DNA of 64,000 nt, taken from the NCBI RefSeq assembly GCF_005222675.1, contig NZ_STGE01000056.1, positions 1 to 64,000 on the forward strand, in the 5' to 3' direction. A program made the position numbers and the translations under genes. The notes beneath the pieces are model-generated. The model saw only the letters and a program-made list of their open reading frames with translations, did no database searches and had not been told where the DNA came from. The first letter of the stretch is position 1; every line of letters starts with the position of its first letter. Source of the DNA: Mycolicibacterium sp. CR10. Its GTDB lineage: Bacteria; Actinomycetota; Actinomycetes; Mycobacteriales; Mycobacteriaceae. Of this stretch, positions 31,876-40,439 are shown in pieces.

Positions 31876-32448
31876 TCAGCCGGTCGGCGCCAGCCGGCTC
31901 AGCGCGTACTCGGAGACAGCGATCAACGCCGCTTTCGCCGACTCCCGGCTGCGCGCGTCGACGGACACCACGGGGACGTTTTCGGACAACGCGAGCGCCG
32001 CACGCACCGCCTGCAGAGAATGCCGGGGCGCGCCGTCGAACTCGTTGACGGCAACCAGGAACGGCAGGTTGCGCGCCTCGAAGAAGTCCACCGCGGCAAA
32101 GCTGTCGGCCAGCCTGCGCACATCGACCAGGATGATCGCGCCGATGGCTCCGCGAACCAGGTCGTCCCACATGAACCAGAACCGGCGCTGCCCCGGAGTG
32201 CCGAACAGATAGAGCACCAGATCCTCGCCCAGACTGATCCGGCCGAAGTCCATGGCGACCGTGGTGGTCGTCTTGTCCGGCGTGGCATCGAGACCATCGA
32301 TCCCCGCCGACGTGTTGGTCACCAGCGCCTCGGTGCGCAGCGGCACGATCTCGGACACCGCGCCCACGAACGTCGTCTTACCGGCACCGAACCCGCCGGA
32401 GATGACGATCTTGGTCGATGCGGCCCGCTTAGAGTGCCCTGAGGCCAC
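31876..32448 (-). CDS. mfpB: Conservon small GTPase MfpB
   Basis: This 190-residue ATP/GTP-binding protein has Walker A GGFGAGKTTFVGAVSE near residue 20. DKTTTTVAMDFGRI and LFGTPGQRRFWFMWD give the switch regions, and VAVNEFDG stands in for the NKxD specificity motif. It is a Ras-like regulator of the bacterial conservon class. It overlaps mfpC by 20 nt at its start. In mycobacteria the GTP form is thought to act with MfpA. Confidence 0.92.
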   Translation of the reverse strand: MASGHSKRAASTKIVISGGFGAGKTTFVGAVSEIVPLRTEALVTNTSAGIDGLDATPDKTTTTVAMDFGRISLGEDLVLYLFGTPGQRRFWFMWDDLVRGAIGAIILVDVRRLADSFAAVDFFEARNLPFLVAVNEFDGAPRHSLQAVRAALALSENVPVVSVDARSRESAKAALIAVSEYALSRLAPTG

Positions 32449-32791
32449 GCAGAGTCCTCCCGATCAGTTCTCGTCGTTCGTCGGCCGTCGAGGCCTCACC
32501 AAGGGTGGCATGCACCCGCACATAACCCTGCACCACCAGGTCCCCGACAAGCACCCTCGCCACGCCGAGTGGCAGTGAGAGATGCGCGGCAATCTCGGCC
32601 ACCGACGGACGCTCGGCACACATCGTCAGGATCTGGCCGCGGACATCGTTGCCCGGCCAGTGCGCGGGCTGTGCCGGTGTCACCGCGTCCACCGCGGCCT
32701 CGAGCGGAAGCTCGACCCCGGCGCCGGTGCGGCCGGCGGTCAGCGTGTACGGGCGTACCAGACTCGGCTCGTCGTCTCTCGAGTGGTCCAC
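32429..32791 (-). CDS. mfpC: Conservon DUF742 protein MfpC
   Basis: This 120-residue DUF742 protein has SLVRPYTLTAGRT near the N-terminus and a winged-helix-like middle (ILTMCAERPSVAEIAAHLSLPLGVARVLVGDLVVQGYVRVH), both typical of the second protein of conservon clusters. The start is GTG at 32791. It lies 7 nt after mfpD and overlaps mfpB, so it is tightly co-expressed. Confidence 0.9.
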   Translation of the reverse strand: MDHSRDDEPSLVRPYTLTAGRTGAGVELPLEAAVDAVTPAQPAHWPGNDVRGQILTMCAERPSVAEIAAHLSLPLGVARVLVGDLVVQGYVRVHATLGEASTADERRELIGRTLRGLRAL

Positions 32792-32798
32792 ACGCCGC

Positions 32799-33206
32799 TC
32801 ACGAGTGTTGCGGGGTGCGGCGCGACGCCTGGACGACGGAGCCCACCCGTTCCACCAGGATCGCCATCTCGTAGCCGATCTGGCCGATATCGCAGTTGTG
32901 GGCCGCGAGCGTCGCGAGGTTGGAGCCGTCGCCGACCCTCATCAGCAACAGGTAGCCGTTCTCCATCTCCACCACCGACTGCAGCACGTGGCCGCCGTCG
33001 AACAACTGCGCGGCGCCCTTCGACAGACTCGCCAGGCCGGAGGCCACCGCGGCGAGTTGATCGGCCCGCTCCCCCGGCATGTGCTCGCTGGCCGCCATCA
33101 ACAGACCGTCGGCCGACACCAGAACCGCGTGAGACACCCCGGATACCTCGCGGGCGAATCGGGATACCAGCCAGTCGAGCGAATCGCGCTGGTCCGCATC
33201 GGTCAT
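32799..33206 (-). CDS. mfpD: Roadblock/LC7 protein MfpD
   Basis: This 135-residue Roadblock/LC7-domain protein (LDWLVSRFAREVSGVSHAVLVSADGLLMAASEHMP; LLLMRVGDGSNLATLAAHNCDIGQIGYEMAILVERVG) is the usual GTPase-activating or scaffold partner of conservon GTPases. The ATG at 33206 overlaps the stop of the sensor kinase gene by 4 nt. The frame runs further upstream, but the family start is here. Confidence 0.92.
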   Translation of the reverse strand: MTDADQRDSLDWLVSRFAREVSGVSHAVLVSADGLLMAASEHMPGERADQLAAVASGLASLSKGAAQLFDGGHVLQSVVEMENGYLLLMRVGDGSNLATLAAHNCDIGQIGYEMAILVERVGSVVQASRRTPQHS

Positions 33207-35779
33207 TCGGTGTCCGCTCCTCCGGTCTGCTGCGCGCGGGCGCGGGCGGCGTGCACACCGCCGAAATGCCTGCCGATGCTGGCGCGGACCGCTTCGGGAT
33301 CCCGCGCGGGAAGCGCATGCGCGCCGCCACCGGACTCTGCGTTGCCAGTGGCCGACGCTACGCGCTGCTCGACGCCACTGCGGTGCGCCCCACCGTCCTC
33401 GGCGGCCCCGGGCACCAGCCGGGCGCCGGGCTGACGCACCGGTAGCCCCTCCACGGTGTGGTCGATTACCGGAGCACTCTCTGCGGCCGCGGCGGCCGAC
33501 CATCCGTTGTCCCATACCGACTGCCAGTTCAGATCGGCGCTGTGGGACAGCTCGTGCGGATCAACGAGCCACTCGGACAACATCTTCTGGTAGATCGCAT
33601 CGTCGGAGTCGTCGGGTGCACCGTGACGGGACCGCCCGTTGGTGGCGGCCGGCGCGACGGGAGCCGGTTCCGCCACGACGGGCGCCGGGCGGGACGTGAA
33701 GAACGTCGCGATGTCGGAACGCGCTGCGGGCTGCGGCGTCTCGGCAGGCTCCTCCGGCTCGGCCGCAATCCCGCTGGCGCCCGGTTGTCGCTGCGGCAGC
33801 AGCTCCGCGCTCGGCATCGGGGCGGCGATCTCGTCGGCCTGTGGGCCGTAGCCGGGCTCGTCGAGCGCGAGGGCGGTGACGATACCGGCGTGCGCGTCGG
33901 CGACGTGTTCGTCGGGCGGGCTGTACTGCACGTGGCCGTTGCCGGCGACCAGCTGGTCGGCCGGGATGTACACACCCGCGGTGGTGCCCGAGCCGGGTTC
34001 GGAGGCGACGGTGCTGCGCAACCGCACCACCAGGCCGTGCTGGGCGGCCAACCGGCCCACCACAAACAACCCCATATGGCGCGCGGTGTACGGGTTGACC
34101 TCACCGCCGGACTGCAGGCGCGTGTTGGCCACCCGCAGGTCGGGCTCGGTCATCCCCAGACCGGTGTCTGCGACCTCGAGGACCAGCCCGCCGTTGCCGG
34201 TGGGTACGGCCGACACCCTGACCTGTGAGGTCGGCGGCGAATAGCGCAGTGCGTTGTCCAGCAACTCGGCGAGCAGGTGCACCAGGTCTCCGGCGACCGC
34301 TCCCGCGATCTCGCTGTCGGGCAGTCCGGCGGTGACGATCCGCGTGTAGTCCTCCACCTCGGAGGCCGCCGCGTTCACCAGCGCGGTGACGGGCACCGGG
34401 TCGGCCTGGTCGCGCGGGATCCGCGCCCCCGCGAGCACCATCAGGTTGGCGCCGTTGCGGCGCATCCGGGCAGCGAGGTGGTCGAGCCGGAACAGGCTCT
34501 CGAGCCGGTCGGGGTCTTCTTCGTTGCGCTCGAGGCGATCGATGAGGGACAGCTGCTGATCGACCAGCGATCGGTTGCGCCGCGACAGCGTCTCGAACAT
34601 GTCGGTCACCTGGAGCTGCAGCCGGGCCTGCTCGCCGGCGAGCTGCACGGCCTGCTCGTGCAGTTCGTCGACCGCGTGGGCGACCTGGCCGATCTCCTCG
34701 GAGGTGTGCACAGGGATGGGTTGCACTGGGATGGCTTTGCCGTCGGTGCGGACCTGTTCGACTTCACGGGCCAGGTCCTCGTGGGCCACCCGGAGCGCGC
34801 TGTCGCGCAGCGTGCGCAGCGGACGCACCAGCGTGCGGGCCACCAGCGTGACGAGCAGCAGCGCGATGACGATCGCGGCGACCACGAGGGCGGCATCGCG
34901 GATCGCGGTGGTGCGAGCGTCGCCGGCCTGTTGGTCGACGGTCGCCGGAATCGACTTGGTGGTGTCGGCGATGACACCGCCCGCGATTTCTCCGGTGACC
35001 TGCTGGGACGCCAGCAGCTCGGGATTCCCGACAAGCACCGACGTGGGCTCGGACAGCACCGACATCCGCTTGACCATCTCCGACCGCAACGCCGACGCCT
35101 CGTCGGTGGTGCCGCCGAGGTACGCGCCCATCGCCGACACCGTCGACGGCTCGGTACCCGCCAACGTGATCATCGCGGAGCGCAGCACGGGTTCGGGCAT
35201 CTCGCCGCCACGGTCGACCAGCATTCGCTGCATCGTCATCTGTCCGCGCGCGCCGACGGCACGGGACAGCGCCTCGCCCTGGGCCTGGACGCCCTGGTCG
35301 TCGTTGGCGACCAGACCGGTGATGGCGGTCTCGGCGGTGATGAGCAGCGGCGCGTACGTCATCACCCGGGTCCGCAGGTCGATGGTGTTGCCCATGACCT
35401 TGCCGAGAAGGTCCTGCCCATAGTCCAGCAACGTGTTGGTGGCCAGTCGGACGCTGTCAGGCACCTCGGTGCCGGTCAGCTGTTCCTGCAACGCGGCCTT
35501 ACGCGAATCGAATTCGGTCAGCGCGGCCTGGGTGTCGCCACCCTGGGTCGCGGCGACCAACGTGGCCTCAAGGGCGGCGACGTAGTCCACGACCGCGGGC
35601 ACCATGTCGGCGCGGTCGGCGGCGCGGCGCAGTTCGGCGGCGTCGGTCGCGCTGGAGTAGATGCGGAACCCACCAAACACACACGCCAGCACCAGCGGCA
35701 CCAGCACGATGGCGAGCACTTTCCACCGAACCGGCCAATTGGACAGCGCCATCCGCGAGGGCCGCTTCGCGGGTGTCAT
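33203..35779 (-). CDS. mfpE: Conservon sensor histidine kinase-like protein MfpE
   Basis: This roughly 858-residue membrane protein heads the mfp conservon. The first membrane helix is VLAIVLVPLVLACVFGGFRIY. A nitrate/nitrite-sensor-like extracellular helical domain reaches about residue 270. The second helix is DAALVVAAIVIALLLVTLVA, then a HAMP domain, and a GHKL ATPase domain with LLAELLDNALRYSPP (N box), VADTGLGMT (G1) and GLFVVGRLAAQHG. A long acidic/Pro-rich C-terminal tail is typical of conservon kinases. The start ATG at 35779 (MTPAKRPSRMALSNWP) is chosen for length. The frame is open to 36028. Confidence 0.88.
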   Translation of the reverse strand: MTPAKRPSRMALSNWPVRWKVLAIVLVPLVLACVFGGFRIYSSATDAAELRRAADRADMVPAVVDYVAALEATLVAATQGGDTQAALTEFDSRKAALQEQLTGTEVPDSVRLATNTLLDYGQDLLGKVMGNTIDLRTRVMTYAPLLITAETAITGLVANDDQGVQAQGEALSRAVGARGQMTMQRMLVDRGGEMPEPVLRSAMITLAGTEPSTVSAMGAYLGGTTDEASALRSEMVKRMSVLSEPTSVLVGNPELLASQQVTGEIAGGVIADTTKSIPATVDQQAGDARTTAIRDAALVVAAIVIALLLVTLVARTLVRPLRTLRDSALRVAHEDLAREVEQVRTDGKAIPVQPIPVHTSEEIGQVAHAVDELHEQAVQLAGEQARLQLQVTDMFETLSRRNRSLVDQQLSLIDRLERNEEDPDRLESLFRLDHLAARMRRNGANLMVLAGARIPRDQADPVPVTALVNAAASEVEDYTRIVTAGLPDSEIAGAVAGDLVHLLAELLDNALRYSPPTSQVRVSAVPTGNGGLVLEVADTGLGMTEPDLRVANTRLQSGGEVNPYTARHMGLFVVGRLAAQHGLVVRLRSTVASEPGSGTTAGVYIPADQLVAGNGHVQYSPPDEHVADAHAGIVTALALDEPGYGPQADEIAAPMPSAELLPQRQPGASGIAAEPEEPAETPQPAARSDIATFFTSRPAPVVAEPAPVAPAATNGRSRHGAPDDSDDAIYQKMLSEWLVDPHELSHSADLNWQSVWDNGWSAAAAAESAPVIDHTVEGLPVRQPGARLVPGAAEDGGAHRSGVEQRVASATGNAESGGGAHALPARDPEAVRASIGRHFGGVHAARARAQQTGGADTE

Positions 35780-36508
35780 CGGCGGCCCGCGCTGTCGGCG
35801 GGGCGCCCGCAGTTCGTTGATCGAGCGTCGTTCATATGGCTTCCTGCTGAGGGCGCCCTCACGGCGGACGGGCATGCGTGGAACGGGGGAGCCTGGCAAT
35901 TGGACGAGTATGCCAGCCAAGTCACTCTGTTTCCACAGTTCACACTGAACACACGGAGCCCGCAAACCCCATGCCTCACCGCGGTCGGCGATGCCAGCAA
36001 ACCCGGTGCAGGGCTGCGCAACCCACACTCAGCCGGTGCGCGCACCCCGACACAACACACATCTGTCCCCACATGCGACTGCCCACCTACACCCGTTGCA
36101 GGACTCGAGATGGGCCCTGTGTATCCGCTCATATTGCCCAGCCCCCTCTTGTGCCCGTATCGTGGGCAATGGTGCATACCGCAGTCATGTCGGGCTGCTA
36201 GTCGGCCGTTCTTCTCCGCCGCCGACGAGGAATGCCAAGAGAGCTCGGCCGACCAGCCAATCCGCTTCGTTCTCCTTGAATGCCTCTTCCCTTTTGTGGC
36301 GTCGCCGCCAAAGTGGGCAATAAGCGTGCAGTGGGCTGGATTTGGCTGAAATTGATGTTCACCGCATTAGGCAATGAGGAACTCAGCCCTGTGCGTTCAG
36401 CAGCGAGCGCCAGCCTCACTTGCCGATCCCGCATGTATGTCGGTCAGAGAAGAATCGAAAATCGCCCCATCCCCCACGCAGGGGGTTGAGGGCTGGGGGG
36501 AATGAGTA
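35780..36508. other. Long intergenic region upstream of mfpE
   Basis: About 730 nt contain no convincing gene on either strand, and the base composition is less GC-rich than nearby. TGGGCAAT-type elements occur as an inverted pair at 36133-36140 and 36163-36170 and once more at 36314-36321. A short CCCCC-ACGCA-GGGGG hairpin lies near 36471-36485. The mfp promoter on the minus strand presumably lies in its first part. Confidence 0.6.
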
Positions 36509-36613
36509 GTGCTGTGGGACAACCGATGTGAGGGTTGTAACGGCCCCGTCCTGATTGATGAGAAGCTCTGCCCGACATGTGCCGCGCGCCATCAACGTCA
36601 CCATGACGATTGA
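36509..36613 (+). CDS. Putative 34-residue zinc-ribbon microprotein
   Basis: The frame from GTG 36509 to TGA 36613 reads LWDNRCEGCNGPVLIDEKLC and then PTCAARHQRHHDD. Two CxxC pairs (C7/C10 and C21/C24) spaced by ten residues form a textbook zinc ribbon, and a His-rich tail follows. A G-rich stretch (GGGGGG) lies about 8 nt upstream as a possible ribosome site. Translation is unproven, but the two CxxC knuckles in so short a frame are unlikely by chance. Confidence 0.4.
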   Translation: MLWDNRCEGCNGPVLIDEKLCPTCAARHQRHHDD

Positions 36614-36785
36614 CGCGGTTGACGTGGCGATGATCTCCCGTCCCTGACGCTCGCCGAATCTGCGGCCAGCGGCCAGCGGCGCAGTTGCTGAATGATCTCG
36701 GTTGGCGCCCGGTCGACGTAGATTCGTCTGTTGATCTCAACAGTCGTCGTCGCCAAGCACCCGCTGATCTGAGGGATACCGTGTC

Positions 36786-37250
36786 GTGTTCAAAGTGATG
36801 TTCTTCTCCCCCCGCATCGCGCCCAATACGGGCAACGCGATTCGGATGGTGGCGGGAACCGGGTGCGAATTGCACCTGGTCGAGCCGCTCGGGTTCGACC
36901 TGTCCGAACCGAAACTGCGCCGCGCCGGACTCGACTATCACGACCTGGCCTCGGTGACCGTGCACCCCGATCTCACCGCTGCCTGGGCGGCGCTGATGCC
37001 GGCCCGCGTCTTCGCCTTCACCGCGCACGCCACCGCGTCATTCGCCGACACCTCCTACCGCCCCGGCGATGTCCTGATGTTCGGCCCGGAGCCCACCGGC
37101 CTCGACCAAACGACGCTGGCCGACCCGCACATCACCTCTCAGGTCAGGATTCCGATGCTCAGTGGACGACGGTCGCTGAACCTGTCGAACGCCGCCGCCG
37201 TCGCCGTCTACGAGGCCTGGCGTCAGCAGGGTTTCCCCGGAGCGGTGTGA
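36786..37250 (+). CDS. trmL: tRNA (cytidine/uridine-34-2'-O)-methyltransferase
   Basis: This 154-residue minimal SpoU-type SPOUT enzyme probably methylates the ribose at wobble position 34 of tRNA-Leu. Motif 1 is FFSPRIAPNTGNAIRM, motif 2 is LMFGPEPTGL and motif 3 is RSLNLSNAAAVAVYEAWRQ, which together form the trefoil-knot SAM site. The length is that of TrmL rather than of the larger 23S rRNA enzymes. The start is GTG at 36786. It occupies the place of M. tuberculosis Rv3366 (spoU). Confidence 0.92.
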   Translation: MFKVMFFSPRIAPNTGNAIRMVAGTGCELHLVEPLGFDLSEPKLRRAGLDYHDLASVTVHPDLTAAWAALMPARVFAFTAHATASFADTSYRPGDVLMFGPEPTGLDQTTLADPHITSQVRIPMLSGRRSLNLSNAAAVAVYEAWRQQGFPGAV

Positions 37251-37254
37251 TCGG

Positions 37255-37896
37255 TTACCAAGTGTCCCAGTGGGTGAGCTCCTCGGCCGGAAGCCGCTTG
37301 GCCGGACGGAAGTCGGTGCCCTTGGTGTACGCGATCGGGAACAGTCCGGCCTGGCTGTACTTGTCGAACGGGATGCCGAGGATGTCGGCCGCCTGACGTT
37401 CGCCGTCGCCGAGCAGGTGAAGCGTTGTCCACGCCGAACCCAGCCCGCGAGAGCGCAACGCGAGCATGAAACTCCATGCGGCGGGTAGCAGGGAACCCCA
37501 GAACCCTGCGCTGGCGCCGGACACGGCGTCCTGGGGCTTGCCCTCCAGGCAGGGGATCAGCATCACCGGGACTTCGTGGAGGTGGTCGTTGAGGTACCTC
37601 GCCGAGTCCTCGACGCGGGGCCGTTGCTCGTCCCGCATATCACCGAGGGTGGGCTTCGGCTGGTTCAGGTAGGGCGTGGCGTTGGTCCGGTAGATGTCGG
37701 CGATCGCCTTCTTCTTGGCCGGGTCTTCGACGAACACCCACTGCCAGCCTTGGTTGTTCGACCCGGTGGGCGCCTGCAGCGCGATGTCGAGGCACTCCGT
37801 CAGGACCTCGCGCGGGACCGGTTTGTCGAAATCCAGCCGCTTGCGTACCGAACGCGTGGTGGTCAGAACTTCATCGGCAGACAGGTTCAAGGTCAT
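37255..37896 (-). CDS. Nitroreductase-family protein
   Basis: This 213-residue FMN-dependent nitroreductase-fold protein has TTRSVRKRLDFDKPVPREVLTECLDIALQAPTGSNNQGWQWVFV (FMN-binding Arg/Ser/Asn) and GLGSAWTTLHLLGDGERQAADILGIPFD towards the C-terminus. It would reduce quinones, nitro compounds or flavins with NAD(P)H. It corresponds to the M. tuberculosis Rv3368c position. It converges on trmL with a 4-nt gap and is divergent from the F420 enzyme gene. Confidence 0.9.
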   Translation of the reverse strand: MTLNLSADEVLTTTRSVRKRLDFDKPVPREVLTECLDIALQAPTGSNNQGWQWVFVEDPAKKKAIADIYRTNATPYLNQPKPTLGDMRDEQRPRVEDSARYLNDHLHEVPVMLIPCLEGKPQDAVSGASAGFWGSLLPAAWSFMLALRSRGLGSAWTTLHLLGDGERQAADILGIPFDKYSQAGLFPIAYTKGTDFRPAKRLPAEELTHWDTW

Positions 37897-37919
37897 TTCC
37901 CGAGACTACATTCGCTGAT

Positions 37920-38336
37920 ATGGCAGTCGAATTCACTGAAGAGGTCTCCCGCAGGCTCGAGACCGACCAGTTTGGATGGCTGACCACGGTGGCCAGGTCC
38001 GGTCAGCCGGTGCCTCGGCTGGTGTGGTTCTACTTCGACGGTGCGGACGTCATCGTCTACACGCAACCCACGGCAGCGAAGGTGCGACACATCCGCAACC
38101 ATCCGCAGGTCAGCCTGAACCTGGACTCCGATGGCCAGGGTGCGGGCATCATCGTGCTCGGCGGCACCGCCGCGGTGGACTCGGAGGACAGCGATCCGCG
38201 CGAGGACTCACCGTATTGGAGGAAGTACGCCGAGCAGGCCGAGCAGATCGGGCTGACCGACGCGATGGGTGCTTACAGCCTGAGGATGCGGATCAGCGTC
38301 GACAAGGTGTGGACCACGCCGACCGAGCCTGAGTGA
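37920..38336 (+). CDS. PPOX-class F420-dependent oxidoreductase (TIGR03667-like)
   Basis: This 138-residue split-beta-barrel flavin/F420-binding protein has EEVSRRLETDQFGWLTTVARSGQPVPRLVWFYFDG at its N-terminus, then YTQPTAAKVRHIRNHPQVSLNLDSDGQG and the C-terminal AYSLRMRISVDKVWT, as in Rv3369. It likely uses reduced F420 to reduce an unknown substrate. TACATT (37907-37912) lies 7 nt before the ATG, a leaderless start. The 23-nt gap to the nitroreductase gene is a bidirectional promoter. Confidence 0.88.
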   Translation: MAVEFTEEVSRRLETDQFGWLTTVARSGQPVPRLVWFYFDGADVIVYTQPTAAKVRHIRNHPQVSLNLDSDGQGAGIIVLGGTAAVDSEDSDPREDSPYWRKYAEQAEQIGLTDAMGAYSLRMRISVDKVWTTPTEPE

Positions 38337-38456
38337 CACCGGAGAATAATACTCGGTGCTAGTTCGATGAATTTTGCGCCCGCCACGCTTTGATTCCCGC
38401 TGCAGGCTGAGACACTGCCCGCGAGAAGAACTTTCAGTGCGCTGCGGGGAGCAACG

Positions 38457-40439
38457 ATGCGGACGTCATCACTGGTTTCGCGGTTGAGCGCGCTGGTCTT
38501 TGCCATAGGGCTGGGCGCCGCCATCCTCGGCAACTCGTCGGTGGCCTCGGCGGAGCCCTCCGACGCAGGCTCGTCGAGCAACTCCTCGTCGAGCTCCGAA
38601 TCAGAGCCCTCCCACACATCGAGTCCTGGCGCCGAGCCTGGGGACGACAGCGCACAACCCGACGAAGACAACACCGAAACGGCGGAGACCGACGATCCCC
38701 TGGGGACTGACGACGAGGAAGCCAGTGACGAGGGCACCAACGAAGACGAACAGGCAAGCGATTCCGATTCCGCTACGACAGAATCGGAACAGGCCGACGA
38801 AGACCTGAAGGGTGACCCTGCGCAGCGGGCGGGCAGAGGTTCGCTGAATAATCACGCGGACACCGACAGGACGCAAACGCCGGAGCCGGCCGAACCAGCC
38901 GAACCAGCCGGTGACGAACAGCACGCGACGAAACCCGCCGAGCCTGTCGTCGATACGGTGCTCGATACCGCTTCGGTCACCACCGCGACCCACCAGCCAA
39001 CGGTGGAGGTCACCACAGCAGCGATGCCGGTTGCGCAACCCGTGTTGGATGCGCCCGAGCTAGGGGACGTCGACGAGCCACTGCCGTTCAACGGTGTGGT
39101 CGCATCCGTACTGCAACTGTTCGGGTGGACCCCGCTGCTGCAGCAAAATCCCGTCGCACCCGAGACCGAGTCACCCGCATCATGGGCCCTACTTGCCTGG
39201 CTGCGCAGGCAGGTCCAGGAGACCTTCTTTAATCGGACGCCGACGGCGGAATCCCAACAGCTGCTGTACAGCCCGACCGATGGATCGGTGCTCGGCAGGA
39301 TCAACGCCACCGATGCCGAAGGCGACGAGCTGATGTGGCGGCTGGTTGAGGGTCCGCGGCACGGGACCGTCACCCTCGGCGTCGACGGTAGCTATCGCTA
39401 CACACCTGACCCAGATTTCGTCGCATTCGGCGGAGTGGACGCGTTCGTTGTCACCGTCCGGGACGCCGGCCTGCACATGCACCTGTTCAACGGCACCGGA
39501 AAGACCGTCGTGGCGGTGCCCGTTACCGTGACCAACACCGCCGTCGCTTCGGTCGGACTCACATTGGGATTCGACGTCATCAATCTGTCGTCTCACCCCC
39601 TGAAGTTCGACAAGTACAGCAACACCTACGACCGCCCTGAATCGGGCCCGACGCTCGACCAGGTATTCAAACCGGGGGAAGTGGCTCACTTCGAGCTCGT
39701 TCGCCCCTTCCTTGAATCCCGAGTGGATGCGCATTTCGTCGCGACCGACGGTTCCGGGGTCAGCTTCTGGGTCGGCATGGATTCGCAGAGCCTTTTCGGC
39801 ATCGGGCAGGTGACCTGCAGTAACTCCGGCCGCTCCGCATGCACGCCCAGCAGGTGGAGCCCGGGCACCGTCGTGGGCCTGATGGATCCGCCGGGTACGG
39901 TCATCCGGCTCGGGCCTAACTCCCCGGGTGCGCAGCGCGATGTGCTGAATGGATTGTGCAGCTACAGCGTTCAATCCACATGCGACTTCAAGCCAGACCG
40001 TCAGGAAAATGTCTGGACGTCGTTCCGGCAGATCAGCTCCACCTTGACCAATCCCACGCCGGTGAATCAAACGATATCCAAGGCCTATTCGCACGCGGTG
40101 AGCCAGTCCGACAGTGTGTCGGTCGCCGCGAAGATCGGCTTCAAACTCACCGACATCGTGAATTTCGAGATCACCACGACCTACGGACACACGTGGACCG
40201 ACACCCAGACATACACCGAAACGGTGACCCTGACCGTCCCTCCGTTCTATCAGGGATGGATCGATTTCCGGGACCGGGTCTATCGGGTCTCCGGGACGTT
40301 CACCCTGACGATGGGCGACACGACGTGGATCGTGGAAGATGTGTACTTCGATACCCCGATCGAGGGGGCCCAGAACGGCGAATTCAAGCCGCACGTTGAG
40401 CCGCTCCTCACCGAAGGGGAGTCAGCGGAAGTCGCGTGA
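38457..40439 (+). CDS. Large secreted protein with Ig/cadherin-like and aerolysin (ETX/MTX2)-like regions
   Basis: This 660-residue exported protein has five parts. Residues 1-32 are a signal peptide (cleavage near VASAEP). Residues 33-125 are very acidic and Ser-rich. Residues 125-250 are Pro/Thr/Ala-rich. About 260-345 is a bacterial Ig/cadherin-like repeat (GRINATDAEGDELMWRLVEGPRHG; GVDGSYRYTPDPDF). Residues 360-640 are beta-rich with two cysteine pairs (C454/C462, C501/C509). Residues 530-637 alternate polar and hydrophobic residues with many Ser/Thr (FEITTTYGHTWTDTQTYTETVTLTVPP) and close with GTFTLTMGDTTWIVEDVYFDTP. That pattern resembles ETX/MTX2 aerolysin-type pore formers. The resemblance is by eye only. 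GGGGAG precedes ATG 38457. The 3' end overlaps dnaE2 by 18 nt. Confidence 0.8.
   Translation: MRTSSLVSRLSALVFAIGLGAAILGNSSVASAEPSDAGSSSNSSSSSESEPSHTSSPGAEPGDDSAQPDEDNTETAETDDPLGTDDEEASDEGTNEDEQASDSDSATTESEQADEDLKGDPAQRAGRGSLNNHADTDRTQTPEPAEPAEPAGDEQHATKPAEPVVDTVLDTASVTTATHQPTVEVTTAAMPVAQPVLDAPELGDVDEPLPFNGVVASVLQLFGWTPLLQQNPVAPETESPASWALLAWLRRQVQETFFNRTPTAESQQLLYSPTDGSVLGRINATDAEGDELMWRLVEGPRHGTVTLGVDGSYRYTPDPDFVAFGGVDAFVVTVRDAGLHMHLFNGTGKTVVAVPVTVTNTAVASVGLTLGFDVINLSSHPLKFDKYSNTYDRPESGPTLDQVFKPGEVAHFELVRPFLESRVDAHFVATDGSGVSFWVGMDSQSLFGIGQVTCSNSGRSACTPSRWSPGTVVGLMDPPGTVIRLGPNSPGAQRDVLNGLCSYSVQSTCDFKPDRQENVWTSFRQISSTLTNPTPVNQTISKAYSHAVSQSDSVSVAAKIGFKLTDIVNFEITTTYGHTWTDTQTYTETVTLTVPPFYQGWIDFRDRVYRVSGTFTLTMGDTTWIVEDVYFDTPIEGAQNGEFKPHVEPLLTEGESAEVA

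Noticed and set aside
34277..36349. A 690-codon plus-strand open frame opposite mfpE
   Set aside because: It is antisense to a well-supported kinase gene, is rich in Arg/His/Gly as expected for a GC-rich shadow frame, and shows no domain.
36198..36434. A 78-codon minus-strand frame in the mfpE-trmL gap
   Set aside because: It has no ribosome site and a low-complexity Arg-rich tail, and no family resemblance was seen.
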